Numbered from the stretch's first letter, positions 25,661 to 33,470 are shown. The stretch: DNA of 42,571 bases from Streptomyces specialis (GCF_001493375.1 NZ_LN929762.1:1-42571); one strand, 5' to 3'. Numbers and translations: made by a program. The notes: generated by a model not told the origin, from the letters alone.

Positions 25661-26764
25661 CTACCTCCTGATCTCGTCCATGAGCATCCTCAGCGTGAGG
25701 GAGTGCTTCTCCGGGGGAAGCTGATCAAGGGCAGCTTGCGCGTAGGCGACCCCTCCGGCTCGGTCGCCGGCGCGGGAGAGCATGAGACCCCGGTGCATCT
25801 CCAAATGTGTGGCGAACCGCGGAAGACTTTCCGGTAGTTCCCTCCGTGCGGCCTCCTGCGCTTCCACTGCCCGCTTCTCGTCTCCCAGACGGGCCAGCAG
25901 GAGGGAACTGAAGACGTTCATGCGCCACCAGGGAACCGCGTAGTCGCTCGTTTGGTCGTACGAGGCCGCAGCGTCGAAGATCCGCTGGCCCCGCGCTCCG
26001 AGAGCCAGAGCCGTCGCCCGATCACCCCGGATGGCTGCCGCGTGAGCCTTCCCCATGATGGCGTTCAACAGACCGAGGGATGGCTTCTCGCTGATGGCCA
26101 TGGCCTGATCGGCGAGGAGATCGGCCACGCCGAGGGAGGCTCCTTCGTAGCCCAGGGCGATAGCCGCTCGGCCGCGAACCCAGATCCGGGCCTGGTCGTC
26201 CCCCGACTCGTCCGCGGCTTGCGCGGCCATGCGGTACCACGTCACGGCCTTGGAACCGTCTGAGCCTGGGAAGGTCTTGGCGTACAAGGTCATCAGACGG
26301 GACGCGACCGACCAGAGATGGGGGCTGTCGAGCTGCTGCTGAACGACGACCAACTCCCTCGCCACGCGGCGCTGAATGTCGGCTGCTCCCAGGCTCATGT
26401 ACTCGGTGCCGTAGGTGGCTAGTTTTTCATCCCAGTCATCGGCGGAGGGGCCGCCGTGCAAGCGCGCCGCGAAGCCTGTGGCCAGCAGGTCGGACGCGAC
26501 GATGGGAGCTATCGCCGTAGCGGCAGCATCACTCAGGAACGTTCGGCGCTTCACTTCACCTTCCAGGACGGCTAGGGGTACGTCCAGAACCGCCGAGAGG
26601 GAACGGAGATAGAACGGCCCTGGTACCACCCGGCAACGCTCCCAGCGGCTGATGTACTCCCGAGTGAGATTGGTTCCGAACAACTGGTTGATCTCCGATG
26701 CGAGCCGTCCTTGGCTCCATCCTCGCGCTTCGCGTAGGTCTTTGATCAAGTAACCGATGGCCAT
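25661..26764 (-). CDS. XRE-family regulator with TPR-like C-terminal region
   Basis: A 367-residue protein. The N-terminal helix-turn-helix (about 1-60) reads YLIKDLREARGWSQGRLA...REYISRWERCRVVP. The C-terminal 270 residues are helical repeats with a sensor-like TPR pattern (WYRMAAQAADESGDDQARIWVRGRAAIA). The ATG at 26764 follows AGGA. It is divergent from an HATPase gene over 176 bp that contains two direct repeats TGCCCCTAG at 26826 and 26838, possible operator sites. Such XRE/HATPase neighbourhoods are frequent in Streptomyces and are linked to developmental or secondary-metabolic control; ligand unknown. Confidence 0.88.
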   Translation of the reverse strand: MAIGYLIKDLREARGWSQGRLASEINQLFGTNLTREYISRWERCRVVPGPFYLRSLSAVLDVPLAVLEGEVKRRTFLSDAAATAIAPIVASDLLATGFAARLHGGPSADDWDEKLATYGTEYMSLGAADIQRRVARELVVVQQQLDSPHLWSVASRLMTLYAKTFPGSDGSKAVTWYRMAAQAADESGDDQARIWVRGRAAIALGYEGASLGVADLLADQAMAISEKPSLGLLNAIMGKAHAAAIRGDRATALALGARGQRIFDAAASYDQTSDYAVPWWRMNVFSSLLLARLGDEKRAVEAQEAARRELPESLPRFATHLEMHRGLMLSRAGDRAGGVAYAQAALDQLPPEKHSLTLRMLMDEIRR

Positions 26765-26825
26765 GAGTCCATCCTGCCCCCATGAATGCCACTAGGTATC
26801 TCACCCTGAGTGAAAAGACCGTCAC

Positions 26826-26846
26826 TGCCCCTAGGGCTGCCCCTAG
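26826..26846. promoter_or_regulatory. Direct repeats TGCCCCTAG in the XRE/HATPase intergenic region
   Basis: Two exact copies of TGCCCCTAG start 12 bp apart, in the middle of the 176-bp divergent spacer. The first is part of a CCCTAGGG palindrome. Candidate operator for the XRE regulator. Confidence 0.4.
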
Positions 26847-26940
26847 TTGCCGCTGTGCAACTCCCCGACAGTGGAACTGACAGCGCCACGCATCCATCCC
26901 TCGCGCGGCTGAGGCTGTCGATCCAACGGCGGAGGTGCCC

Positions 26941-27381
26941 ATGCCTGTTGTGGTGTATGCCACCGAGTTCCCCAGTAGCCACGGATGGGCGCTGACCGCC
27001 CGGTCGCGGGACGCGGAACTGTGGCGGCGGATCGTCGCCGACCGACTGAGGAAATGGGGAGCGCCTCGCACGTCCGTCGAACTGGCCTGCTTCGGTGTCA
27101 GCGAACTCCTCGCGAATGTGGTCAAGCACGCGGGTGACCCCCGTTGCCGTCTGGAGGTCGCGCGGGTCGGCAGCGCGGCGGTGGTTTCGGTCTTCGACCG
27201 TTCCCTCCGGCTGCCGGAGATCAGCCGGCCGGACTGGGACGCGGAGTCGGGGAGAGGTTTGTGGCTGCTTCAGGACATGACCGCCGGGGCGGGCCTTGGG
27301 TTTGAGCGTGCCGCTCAGCCATGGGGGAAGCGCGTCTGGTTCACCTGCGACCTCTCGGCAGTGAAGGAGGTGGCGTCGTGA
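26941..27381 (+). CDS. HATPase-fold protein (RsbW-like serine kinase type)
   Basis: A 146-residue single-domain GHKL ATPase. The N-box is seen in FGVSELLANVVKHAG and the glycine box in ESGRGLWLLQDM. The ATG at 26941 follows GGAGG by 5 nt; an in-frame GTG at 26935 is less well placed. In Streptomyces, small orphan HATPases of this type are thought to act as anti-sigma factors or signalling partners of nearby XRE proteins. It is the first gene of a tight plus-strand string, and its stop overlaps the GTG of the next gene (GTGA). Confidence 0.85.
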   Translation: MPVVVYATEFPSSHGWALTARSRDAELWRRIVADRLRKWGAPRTSVELACFGVSELLANVVKHAGDPRCRLEVARVGSAAVVSVFDRSLRLPEISRPDWDAESGRGLWLLQDMTAGAGLGFERAAQPWGKRVWFTCDLSAVKEVAS

Positions 27382-27800
27382 CCCAGCCTGTCGCCTTCCG
27401 GGGTGAGTTCGTCACCTACTCCGGCGTGCCCGAGCCGCAAGTCATCCACCTGGGGGAGGCGTTCTCCACCGACGTTGGTGAGGTCCGGCAGTGGGCGCAC
27501 GACCGGGCGCGCGCAATCACGCTCTACCTCGGTGACGAGCCGGAAGTCAGGGACGCGCTCCTGGCCTGGAGCCGCGAGGTGTCCGGCGATGAAGTAGGGC
27601 ACCGGCTGGTCGAGGGTGAAGCTCTCATTTATTCATTCACCGACCCGCATCGCGTGTGGGAGCTGACACTTCGCCCGGTGCCAACGGCCCGGCTCACTGA
27701 CGAACATGCTGCCTCCTCCTGGAGGCGTCGTGGCACCTGCGGGTTTTGTGGTCGTGGCCGGTGCTGCTGGTCAGTCCGCGTTGTCGGCGCACCGCTGTGA
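27378..27800 (+). CDS. Hypothetical protein in the HATPase string
   Basis: A 140-residue protein starting at the GTG at 27378, behind a strong AAGGAGG and overlapping the HATPase stop. Residues 1-105 look like a real folded domain (FRGEFVTYSGVPEPQVIHLGE; WSREVSGDEVG; TDPHRVWELTLRPVP). The last 30 residues (SSWRRRGTCGFCGRGRCCW) are unlike the rest, Cys/Arg-rich, and may be read-through after loss of the original end. I do not recognise the family. Coupled translation suggests it works with the HATPase. Confidence 0.6.
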   Translation: MTQPVAFRGEFVTYSGVPEPQVIHLGEAFSTDVGEVRQWAHDRARAITLYLGDEPEVRDALLAWSREVSGDEVGHRLVEGEALIYSFTDPHRVWELTLRPVPTARLTDEHAASSWRRRGTCGFCGRGRCCWSVRVVGAPL

Positions 27801-27936
27801 GGGCGCCAAGCGGTCGGCGGAGACCCGGGAGAACGAGTAGTTGGCGTGCGTCTTCGCCGCCGCCTGCCGCGACCGCGGCTGAGCTTGCGCCGAGCTGTCG
27901 ACGGGCGACCTGTCCGTTCATGTGAAAGGGGACTTC

Positions 27937-28431
27937 ATGCATCTGGAATCCGACTTCATCAGTCCGCCGCCGCGTCGGTCGGCCGGGCTGGCGCTTATCC
28001 GTAGTGACCGGGGGCGGGTGTTGCTGGTGGAGAAGGCGTACAAGAGTGGTCCGGAGCGTTTCGGGCTGGTGGGTGGGAGCGCGCGGCCTGGTGAGCACGC
28101 TTCGGCGGCGTGTCAGCGGGAGGTGTTCGAGGAGACGGGCCTGCGGCTGTCCGTGGGGCCGGTGCTGGCCGTGCACTGGATGCCCGGGAACGGGACGGTG
28201 AAGGAAGGCACGAATGTCGTCTTCGATGTCCCGCCCGTCCGCGAGGACACCCGGATCGTTCTGCCGGAGAGCGAACTCGTGGACTACCTGTGGGTCTTCC
28301 CGGAGTACCTGGCCGGGATAGTCGCGCCTTACACGGAGTGGCGCATCACGGCGGCGCTCGAAGCCCTGGGCGGGGGCCCTGTGCGTTATCTCATCGGTCA
28401 CCCGTACTGCGAAGTGCCTGTGGTGGCGTGA
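27937..28431 (+). CDS. Nudix hydrolase
   Basis: A 164-residue protein with a complete Nudix box: G-x5-E-x7-REVFEETGL (GSARPGE then REVFEETGL, about residues 47-71), so Mg-dependent hydrolysis of a nucleoside-diphosphate-linked substrate is expected. Substrate unknown. The ATG at 27937 follows AAAGGGGA; an in-frame GTG at 27922 would add five residues. Its stop shares a base with an ATG at 28431 (TGATG), suggesting coupling to the next gene. Confidence 0.88.
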   Translation: MHLESDFISPPPRRSAGLALIRSDRGRVLLVEKAYKSGPERFGLVGGSARPGEHASAACQREVFEETGLRLSVGPVLAVHWMPGNGTVKEGTNVVFDVPPVREDTRIVLPESELVDYLWVFPEYLAGIVAPYTEWRITAALEALGGGPVRYLIGHPYCEVPVVA

Positions 28432-28478
28432 TGTCCCGGGATGAACGGGGCCTGTCCGGTCAGGAGGGAAGGTGGCCG

Positions 28479-28823
28479 ATGGGATGTTCCCAGCCCAGTG
28501 GCCCGCGTGAGCTGGAACGTGCCTATGCCGCGGGGGCCAGCCTCCAGTTCCTGGCCGCGGCAGCCCGGAAGAGTGAGGAGCGGGTCCGGGCGCTGCTCGA
28601 AGCGCAGGGAGTCGAGGTCACACAGGACTCCCGTTACTCGCCCCGCGGCAGGGACAGCCGGTTCCACTACGGCGAGGGGGAGCGTCAGGAACTGGCTGTT
28701 CTTCTCCGGGGCTGGTACGAGAGTGGCGCGTGCGTCACCGATCTGACGCGTGCCACCGGGATCGAGTCCGGTGAGATCGAACGTCTGCTGGTGATCGCCG
28801 GCACGTCGTTCCGGACGAGGTGA
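28479..28823 (+). CDS. Small helical protein, possible DNA-binding
   Basis: A 114-residue protein. I favour the ATG at 28479 because GGAGGGAAGG lies 7 nt upstream; the ATG at 28431 overlapping the Nudix stop would add 16 residues. Two helix-turn-helix-like stretches are seen: RELERAYAAGASLQFLAAAA (with RVRALLEAQGV) and WYESGACVTDLTRATGIESG. This pattern resembles the small HTH protein coded next, so the two may derive from one ancestor. No enzyme motif. The TGA overlaps the GTG of the next gene by 4 nt. Confidence 0.65.
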   Translation: MGCSQPSGPRELERAYAAGASLQFLAAAARKSEERVRALLEAQGVEVTQDSRYSPRGRDSRFHYGEGERQELAVLLRGWYESGACVTDLTRATGIESGEIERLLVIAGTSFRTR

Positions 28824-29053
28824 GCCGGATGGCGGATGGCATGCGTCCGGGCTCCGGTCCTCCCGTCCCGGTCGAGGAACTGCGGCGGCGCTATCTCGTG
28901 CAGCGTCACTCGGCGGCGCTGATCGGCCGTGACCTGGGCGTGAACGAGCAGAAGGTGACGGCATGGCTCCGCGCGGCCGGTGTGCGGATCCGCGGACGCC
29001 AGGAGGCCAATCGGCTGAGCGGATTCAACAGACACAGCCGCATGTGGCTCTGA
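28820..29053 (+). CDS. Small helix-turn-helix protein
   Basis: A 77-residue protein starting at the GTG at 28820, overlapping the previous stop (GTGA). One homeodomain-like HTH is visible: VEELRRRYLVQRHSAALIG and RDLGVNEQKVTAWLRAAG, followed by a basic tail IRGRQEANRL. It may bind DNA or be a regulator subunit. Last gene of the string before a 400-bp gap. Confidence 0.65.
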   Translation: MSRMADGMRPGSGPPVPVEELRRRYLVQRHSAALIGRDLGVNEQKVTAWLRAAGVRIRGRQEANRLSGFNRHSRMWL

Positions 29054-29454
29054 GCCGAACGCCCGGCCCGAAGACCGACGCACGGCACCGAACCGCACAA
29101 CGCAACACGGCCCGGAAAGGACCCACAGCACCGGCCGCAACCGAAGGAAGCTGAAGGGATGCCACCCTGGCCAAAATCGTGATCGACAAAGGCAGTCCAC
29201 GTTCCTGACCGCAACCGCCAGGTCAGTGAGCAGGCGCACATGCCAATTGGCTGACCGGGCACCTTTCGGAGGCGTTGCGCGCCGGTTCGAGTCCAGCTCC
29301 GAGCGCGCCCGCTTCGACGATGAGCGTTCCATGGGCTGGTCACCGCTACTCGCTCCGCCGGGCATAGAACAGCAAAAGATGGCGATATTCCGCCTACATC
29401 CGCAGCGTGACCATCGGTAACTTTGAAGTGACAACATCAAAAGGAGGGCTCGGA
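29054..29454. other. Gene-free region before the borosin pair
   Basis: Four hundred bp with no supported gene. It must hold the promoter of the borosin pair, but I could not place -35/-10 boxes with confidence. A GGTTCGAGTCC string near 29286 mimics a tRNA T-loop but has no tRNA around it. Confidence 0.5.
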
Positions 29455-29679
29455 ATGTCAGTCCCACTTCGCGCGGTTCTCTCCCGTAGCAACGATGACA
29501 TGGAATTCCGTTCCGGAATCCTGGAAGGAGACCTCAGTGGCCTCAAGGAGTACGATCTCACGGCCGAGGAGGTCGAGGCCCTGAAGAGCGGTGATGAGAA
29601 TGTCATCTACCGGCTGCTCGGCGACACGAAGTATTTCCACCTTCGTGAGCAGGGAAATTACGGCGACTCGGGTGTCTGA
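29455..29679 (+). CDS. Candidate split-borosin precursor peptide
   Basis: A 74-residue protein; the ATG at 29455 follows AAGGAGGG by 6 nt, a very strong ribosome site. The central part, YDLTAEEVEALKSGDENVIY then RLLGD (about 33-57), matches the small helical binding domain of SonA-type borosin precursors (LT-x-EE-x-x-A-x-x-SGD...LLGD), which resembles LigA-like or Nif11-like leaders. The tail from about 58 (TKYFHLREQGNYGDSGV) is the likely core; which residues are modified cannot be told. The N-terminus MSVPLRAVLSRSNDDMEF is unlike SonA. The methyltransferase gene follows after 36 nt, as in split borosin loci. No protease or transporter is adjacent. A stand-alone regulatory peptide is the alternative. 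Confidence 0.75.
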   Translation: MSVPLRAVLSRSNDDMEFRSGILEGDLSGLKEYDLTAEEVEALKSGDENVIYRLLGDTKYFHLREQGNYGDSGV

Positions 29680-29715
29680 CCCACAGCCAACGATTCGCGG
29701 ACCGGAAGGAAACGT

Positions 29716-30549
29716 GTGACCGAGGAGACCAGCACCGCGCGCATCTCGGTTGTGGGCATCGGAACTGTCAGCCTTGTGCAGATGACGCGGGAGGCTGACG
29801 CGGTGCTCCGCCGTGCCGAGGTGCTATTGGTCCTGCACGGCCAGAGCCTAGTCCTGGACTACATGCGGGAACACTATGAGGCCGACGTTGTGGACCTGTC
29901 TTCGGCCTACGCGGAGGACAAGTCGCGCAGCCAGACCTACATCGAGGTCGCCCAGGCGGTGATCGACGCCGCGACGCAGGGAAGAGGTCGACGCGTCGCC
30001 TACGTGACCTCTGGCCATCCGTTCGTCCTGGTCAAGCCGACCCAACTGATCCTCCAAGCCGCGCAGGAACGCGGCATCCCGGTAACACGGGTGCCGGGGG
30101 TCTCGTCGCTGGACGCGGTGTGGTCGGACTTGGGCTTCGACCCCGGGCCGGACGGGGCGCTCATGTTCGAGGCAACCAGTCTGCTGCTGCGCCGCTATCC
30201 ACTCATTCCCACGGTGCCCTTGTTTCTGTGGCAGGTGAACACCGTCGAGACAGCCCTGTACTCCACACACAAGAACCGGCCCGAACGCTTCGACCGCTTG
30301 CAGAAGTACCTTCTGGAGTTCTACCCACCCGACCATGTGGCTGTCTTGGCCCACAGTGCCTCCCTGCCCGTCACCCGCAGCGAGCTGGTGGAAATCCCGC
30401 TCGATGGACTGGGGGTGCTGGCTGAGGTCGCCACATCTACGCATATTTTGTACGTGCCGCCCGTCACCCGGCAGCCGGTTGCCGATGGCGAGCTGGCGCG
30501 CGGGGTGAACAGCGTCGAACATCTGCATGGCTTGATCGTCATGCCCTGA
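29716..30549 (+). CDS. Borosin-type peptide alpha-N-methyltransferase (tetrapyrrole-methylase fold)
   Basis: A 277-residue protein; the GTG at 29716 follows GGAAGGAAAC. It has the SAM-binding tetrapyrrole-methylase fold: VVGIGTVSLVQMT (12-24), TSGHPFVL (98-105), RVPGVSS (125-131). Features that point to borosin enzymes rather than cobalamin or diphthamide enzymes are YAEDKSRSQTY (65-75, with Arg71 and Tyr75 where OphMA has its catalytic Arg/Tyr), DLGFDPG (138-144), FEATSLLLRR and LWQ (171-173). Oddity: the residue before GHP is Ser99, where OphMA has Tyr98. Length is close to split enzymes such as SonM, with no fused core peptide. Expected reaction: iterative SAM-dependent N-methylation of backbone amides in the 74-residue partner. 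The transcript ends at a strong hairpin 50 nt downstream. Confidence 0.85.
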   Translation: MTEETSTARISVVGIGTVSLVQMTREADAVLRRAEVLLVLHGQSLVLDYMREHYEADVVDLSSAYAEDKSRSQTYIEVAQAVIDAATQGRGRRVAYVTSGHPFVLVKPTQLILQAAQERGIPVTRVPGVSSLDAVWSDLGFDPGPDGALMFEATSLLLRRYPLIPTVPLFLWQVNTVETALYSTHKNRPERFDRLQKYLLEFYPPDHVAVLAHSASLPVTRSELVEIPLDGLGVLAEVATSTHILYVPPVTRQPVADGELARGVNSVEHLHGLIVMP

Positions 30550-30595
30550 CGCTGCCCGCGCTAATCTGTTGTCACACTGAGCAGCGGCAGCTCTG

Positions 30596-30628
30596 AAGGG
30601 CCGGGCGGCCTCAGCCGTCCGGCCCTTT
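30596..30628 (+). terminator. Hairpin terminator after the borosin pair
   Basis: A 14-bp stem (AAGGGCCGGGCGGC with GCCGTCCGGCCCTT, one G-T pair) closes a CTCA loop and is followed by T-rich sequence (TTTGGTCTTCTCTT). It separates the borosin pair from argS. Confidence 0.85.
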
Positions 30629-30716
30629 GGTCTTCTCTTGCTGCCGCGATCCAGGCGGGCGAAACAGCGCGAGGGCGCTGTGATCGCCGTTCCACACACG
30701 GGAGATGTTCGCGAAC

Positions 30717-32495
30717 ATGGTTGAGCAAGTGCGGCCGTTGGCCGACGAGATCGAGGCGGCTGTCCAGGCAGCACTGGAGACAACGCTTGGTGCGGACCTC
30801 GCGTCGGAAGACCCCCTCGTTCGGCGCTCCGACCACGCGGACTACCAGGCGAACGTCGCGCTGTCCCTCGCCCGGCGCCTCGGCCGGAACCCCAGGGAAC
30901 TGGCCGGTCAACTGCGTACCGCGCTGGTCACGGAGTCATGGATGACCTCGGTGGAGGTCTCCGGTCCCGGCTTCCTCAATATCTCCGTCACCGACGCGGC
31001 CATTCTCGGCCGCCTCGCGGCTCGTCTTGCGGACCCCCGGCTGGGCGTGCCACGGACCCAGGCCGGCCAGACGGCCGTCATCGACTACTCAGGACCGAAC
31101 GTCGCCAAGGAAATGCACGTCGGCCATCTGCGCTCGACACTGATCGGTGACGCGCTCGCCCGCGTCCTCGGCTTCCTCGGCGCCCAGGTCGTGCGACAGA
31201 ACCACGTCGGGGACTGGGGTACCCAATTCGGGATGCTGATCCAGTACCTGTTCGAGCATCCCGAAGCGGCCTGGCGGAACAAGGACGTCCAGGCGGAGAC
31301 CGCGAGCGCGGTCTCCGCACTGGACGCCCTCTACCGGACGGCCCGCAAGGAATTCGACGCCAGCCCGGCCTTCAAGGAACGCGCTCAGCGACGCGTGGTC
31401 GCCTTGCAGGCGGGCGACGAGGAGACCGTCGCGGCCTGGGAGGAAATCGTCGCGGAGTCCGAGGAGGCGTTCCAGCAGGTCTACGAACGACTCGGCGTGC
31501 TCCTCACACTCGATGACATCAAGGGTGAGTCCTTCTACAACCCCTGGCTGCACGACGTCGTGGACGAGCTGCGGGACAAGGGCATTCTGGAAGAGAGCGA
31601 CGGAGCGAAGGTCGTCTTCTTCGACGACATCCGCGGCCCCGAGGACAAGCCTGTCCCGATGCTGGTCCAGAAGAGCGACGGAGGCTTCGGCTACGCGGCG
31701 ACCGACCTTGCCACCATCCGCCACAGCATCAAAGAACTCCACGGCACGCGCCTGATCTACATCGTGGACGCCCGCCAGTCGCAGCATTTCCAGATGGTCT
31801 TCCGCACCGCCCGTCGGGCCGGTTGGCTCACCGACGCCACCGAGGCCGTCCACGCCGCCAACGGCACGATCAACGGACCGGACGGCCGGCCGTTCAAAAC
31901 CCGCGCGGGGGGCACGGTCCGCCTGGCCGATCTCCTGGACGACGCAGTGCGACGAGCCCGCGAAGTCGTTGCTGAGAAGGACCCGGACCTCGCTCCGGAC
32001 GACCTCGACGCCATCGCGCACCTCGCCGGCATCGGGGCGGTCAAGTATGCCGAGCTGTCCACATCCAGGACCAAGGACTACTCCTTCGACGTGACCCGCA
32101 TGGTCAGTTTCAACGGCCAGACCGGGGTCTACCTCCAATACACCCACACCCGTATCGCCTCCATCCTGCGCAAGGCCGACGAGGCCGGTACCGGCCGCGG
32201 GCACTTCGCTCCGGACCTGGCCCTCGAACCGGCGGAGCGCGCTCTCGGCCTGGCCCTGGACGAGTTCGGCGCCACCCTCGACGCCGTCGCCACGACGCTC
32301 GAACCACACCAGCTCGCCGGCTATCTGTACGGCTTGGCGAAGGCGTTCACCACGTTCTACGAGTCCTGCCCGGTCCTGAAGGAGGGCGTATCCGCCGACG
32401 TCCGGGGCAACCGTCTCGCCCTGTGCGAACTCACCCGGGCAACTCTGGCCCAGGGACTGCACCTGCTCGGGATCGCCGCTCCGCAGCGCATGTGA
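30717..32495 (+). CDS. argS: Arginyl-tRNA synthetase
   Basis: A 592-residue class I synthetase from the ATG at 30717; an ATG at 30705 in the same frame lies directly on the GGGAG and is less likely. N-terminal additional domain about 1-110 (RRSDHADYQANVALSLA). The catalytic domain has SGPNVAKEMHVGHLRSTLIG (HVGH as HIGH motif) and GRPFKTRAGG as the degenerate KMSKS of ArgRS. The anticodon-binding helical domain ends the protein. Full length and with all motifs, it should be active. It stands alone in accessory DNA between a terminator and gene debris. Whether it is the only copy or a second one cannot be seen here; a duplicate could serve inhibitor resistance or arginyl-tRNA supply. Confidence 0.93.
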   Translation: MVEQVRPLADEIEAAVQAALETTLGADLASEDPLVRRSDHADYQANVALSLARRLGRNPRELAGQLRTALVTESWMTSVEVSGPGFLNISVTDAAILGRLAARLADPRLGVPRTQAGQTAVIDYSGPNVAKEMHVGHLRSTLIGDALARVLGFLGAQVVRQNHVGDWGTQFGMLIQYLFEHPEAAWRNKDVQAETASAVSALDALYRTARKEFDASPAFKERAQRRVVALQAGDEETVAAWEEIVAESEEAFQQVYERLGVLLTLDDIKGESFYNPWLHDVVDELRDKGILEESDGAKVVFFDDIRGPEDKPVPMLVQKSDGGFGYAATDLATIRHSIKELHGTRLIYIVDARQSQHFQMVFRTARRAGWLTDATEAVHAANGTINGPDGRPFKTRAGGTVRLADLLDDAVRRAREVVAEKDPDLAPDDLDAIAHLAGIGAVKYAELSTSRTKDYSFDVTRMVSFNGQTGVYLQYTHTRIASILRKADEAGTGRGHFAPDLALEPAERALGLALDEFGATLDAVATTLEPHQLAGYLYGLAKAFTTFYESCPVLKEGVSADVRGNRLALCELTRATLAQGLHLLGIAAPQRM

Positions 32496-32561
32496 CCGCT
32501 GGACCGCCGGGAGGGAGGGCGGGACTCGCCCCCCGTCTTCTCTTCGGCCTCCGTCGCTCAA

Positions 32562-32616
32562 CTGCCTGTTCCGGGGGAATCACGTCGTTGTGGCGTCTGG
32601 TGCCGTCATTTCCCGG
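32562..32616 (+). repeat. Direct repeat, left copy
   Basis: It matches 35662-35716 at 48 of 55 positions in the same orientation, including GTTCCGGGGG, ATCACGTCG, GTGGCGTC and GGTGCCGTCA. This copy overlaps the stop codon of the alpha/beta-hydrolase remnant. Confidence 0.7.
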
Positions 32617-32790
32617 AGCTCGAACTCGGGACGCCGGTGTGCTCGCCCATATTGGCGTGCAGCGTCTTCTCCTTGGAGCCGAAGGCGTCGAACAGGTCCA
32701 GGGCCGCCTGCCGGTCGTTCCCCTCGTCGTCCCACTGCAACAGGACATGCAGCGGGACGAGGTGCTCGGTCTCCAGACGACGCGGACCAC
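32606..32790 (-). pseudogene. Alpha/beta-hydrolase (dienelactone-hydrolase type) C-terminal remnant
   Basis: About 60 residues remain: VPLHVLLQWDDEGNDRQ, ALDLFDAFGSKEKTLHAN and GEHTGVP, then a TGA at 32606-32608. This matches the end of a common Streptomyces hydrolase family (LLQWDDE...LFDAFGSKEKTLHAN...GH). The His of the triad may be the one in GEHTG. The remaining three quarters of the gene, including the nucleophile elbow, is missing; the sequence beyond 32790 belongs to another remnant on the opposite strand. Clearly a fragment. Confidence 0.65.
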
Positions 32791-32916
32791 GCCGTCTACC
32801 AAGCGTGCCAGGAGAGCCACGTCCCCCTGATCGAACTTCCCACCGGCCTCGACACCGCGGAGCGTGTCCGTTGGATAGCGGACCAGGTTGGTCACCGGGG
32901 ACTCATCGAGAACTGA
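32777..32916 (+). pseudogene. C-terminal remnant of an unrecognised gene
   Basis: About 46 residues with good coding character (DADHAVYQACQESHVPLIEL, then PTGLDTAERVRWIADQVGH) end at a TGA at 32914. No start or upstream domain is present, since the sequence before 32777 reads as the hydrolase remnant on the other strand. I do not recognise the family. The following Nudix gene starts 54 nt later, so this may once have been its operon partner. Confidence 0.4.
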
Positions 32917-32970
32917 CTGCCGCTCAGCGCTAGGGTCCCTACCGCCCCACCCACCAGGCCGGAGGGACCC

Positions 32971-33402
32971 ATGCAGCCCCACACCGTCATCGACGCAATG
33001 ATCATCTTGGAGCGCGACCGGCACGTTCTGCTCGCCGAACGCTCCGGTACCGGCTACGCGGACGGGCTCCTCAATCTTCCCAGCGGGAAGGTCGATCCAG
33101 GGGAGAGCGTCCTCGACGCCGCCGCGCGCGAAGCACGGGAGGAAGTCGGTGTGACCATCAGGCCCGACGCCTTGCGGCCGGTGCACGTCATGCACTACCG
33201 CAACCCCGAAGGACAACCGCGGATCGGGTGGTTCTTCGCGACCAGGGTATGGGCAGGGACGCCGACCAATGCCGAACCGCACAAATGCGCCGGGATCCCA
33301 TGGCACCCAGCGGACCAACTCCCGGAGAATACCGTGCCGTACAACGCGCTCGGCATCGCTCACTACCTGAAAGGCGAGCCCTTCTCCGTACACGGCTGGT
33401 GA
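32971..33402 (+). CDS. Nudix hydrolase (MutT-like)
   Basis: A 143-residue protein with a full Nudix box at about 38-60 (GKVDPGE then REAREEVGV), a typical beginning TVIDAMIILERDRHVLLAER and the late IPWHPADQLPENTVPYNALG. The ATG at 32971 follows GGAGG by 5 nt. Mg-dependent hydrolysis of an (oxidised) nucleotide or related pyrophosphate is expected; substrate unknown. It is a different subfamily from the Nudix protein at 27937-28431. A possible hairpin lies 47 nt downstream. Confidence 0.9.
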   Translation: MQPHTVIDAMIILERDRHVLLAERSGTGYADGLLNLPSGKVDPGESVLDAAAREAREEVGVTIRPDALRPVHVMHYRNPEGQPRIGWFFATRVWAGTPTNAEPHKCAGIPWHPADQLPENTVPYNALGIAHYLKGEPFSVHGW

Positions 33403-33448
33403 CTTCGCGTCCTGACGAGACACCGTCGCACGCGGCACCTCGGCGCCA

Positions 33449-33470
33449 CCGGTGTCGAGCCTGACACCGG
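33449..33470 (+). terminator. Possible terminator after the Nudix gene
   Basis: A perfect 8-bp stem CCGGTGTC / GACACCGG with a 6-nt loop lies 47 nt after the stop, in the space between convergent genes. There is no T-run. Confidence 0.4.

Larger units (their letters stand above)
32496..32970. other. Degraded region with two gene remnants
   Basis: About 475 bp between argS and the Nudix gene. It holds one copy of a 55-bp direct repeat (32562-32616), an alpha/beta-hydrolase C-terminal remnant on the minus strand and a remnant of another gene on the plus strand. Confidence 0.55.

Noticed and set aside
29277..29310. A tRNA-like GGTTCGAGTCC string
   Set aside because: No complementary T-stem, anticodon arm or acceptor stem can be drawn around it.
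29716..30549. Reading the methyltransferase as a cobalamin (precorrin) or diphthamide enzyme
   Set aside because: No cobalamin genes are near, the YAEDKSRSQTY, DLGFDPG and FEAT...RR blocks fit borosin enzymes better, and a matching precursor gene is adjacent.
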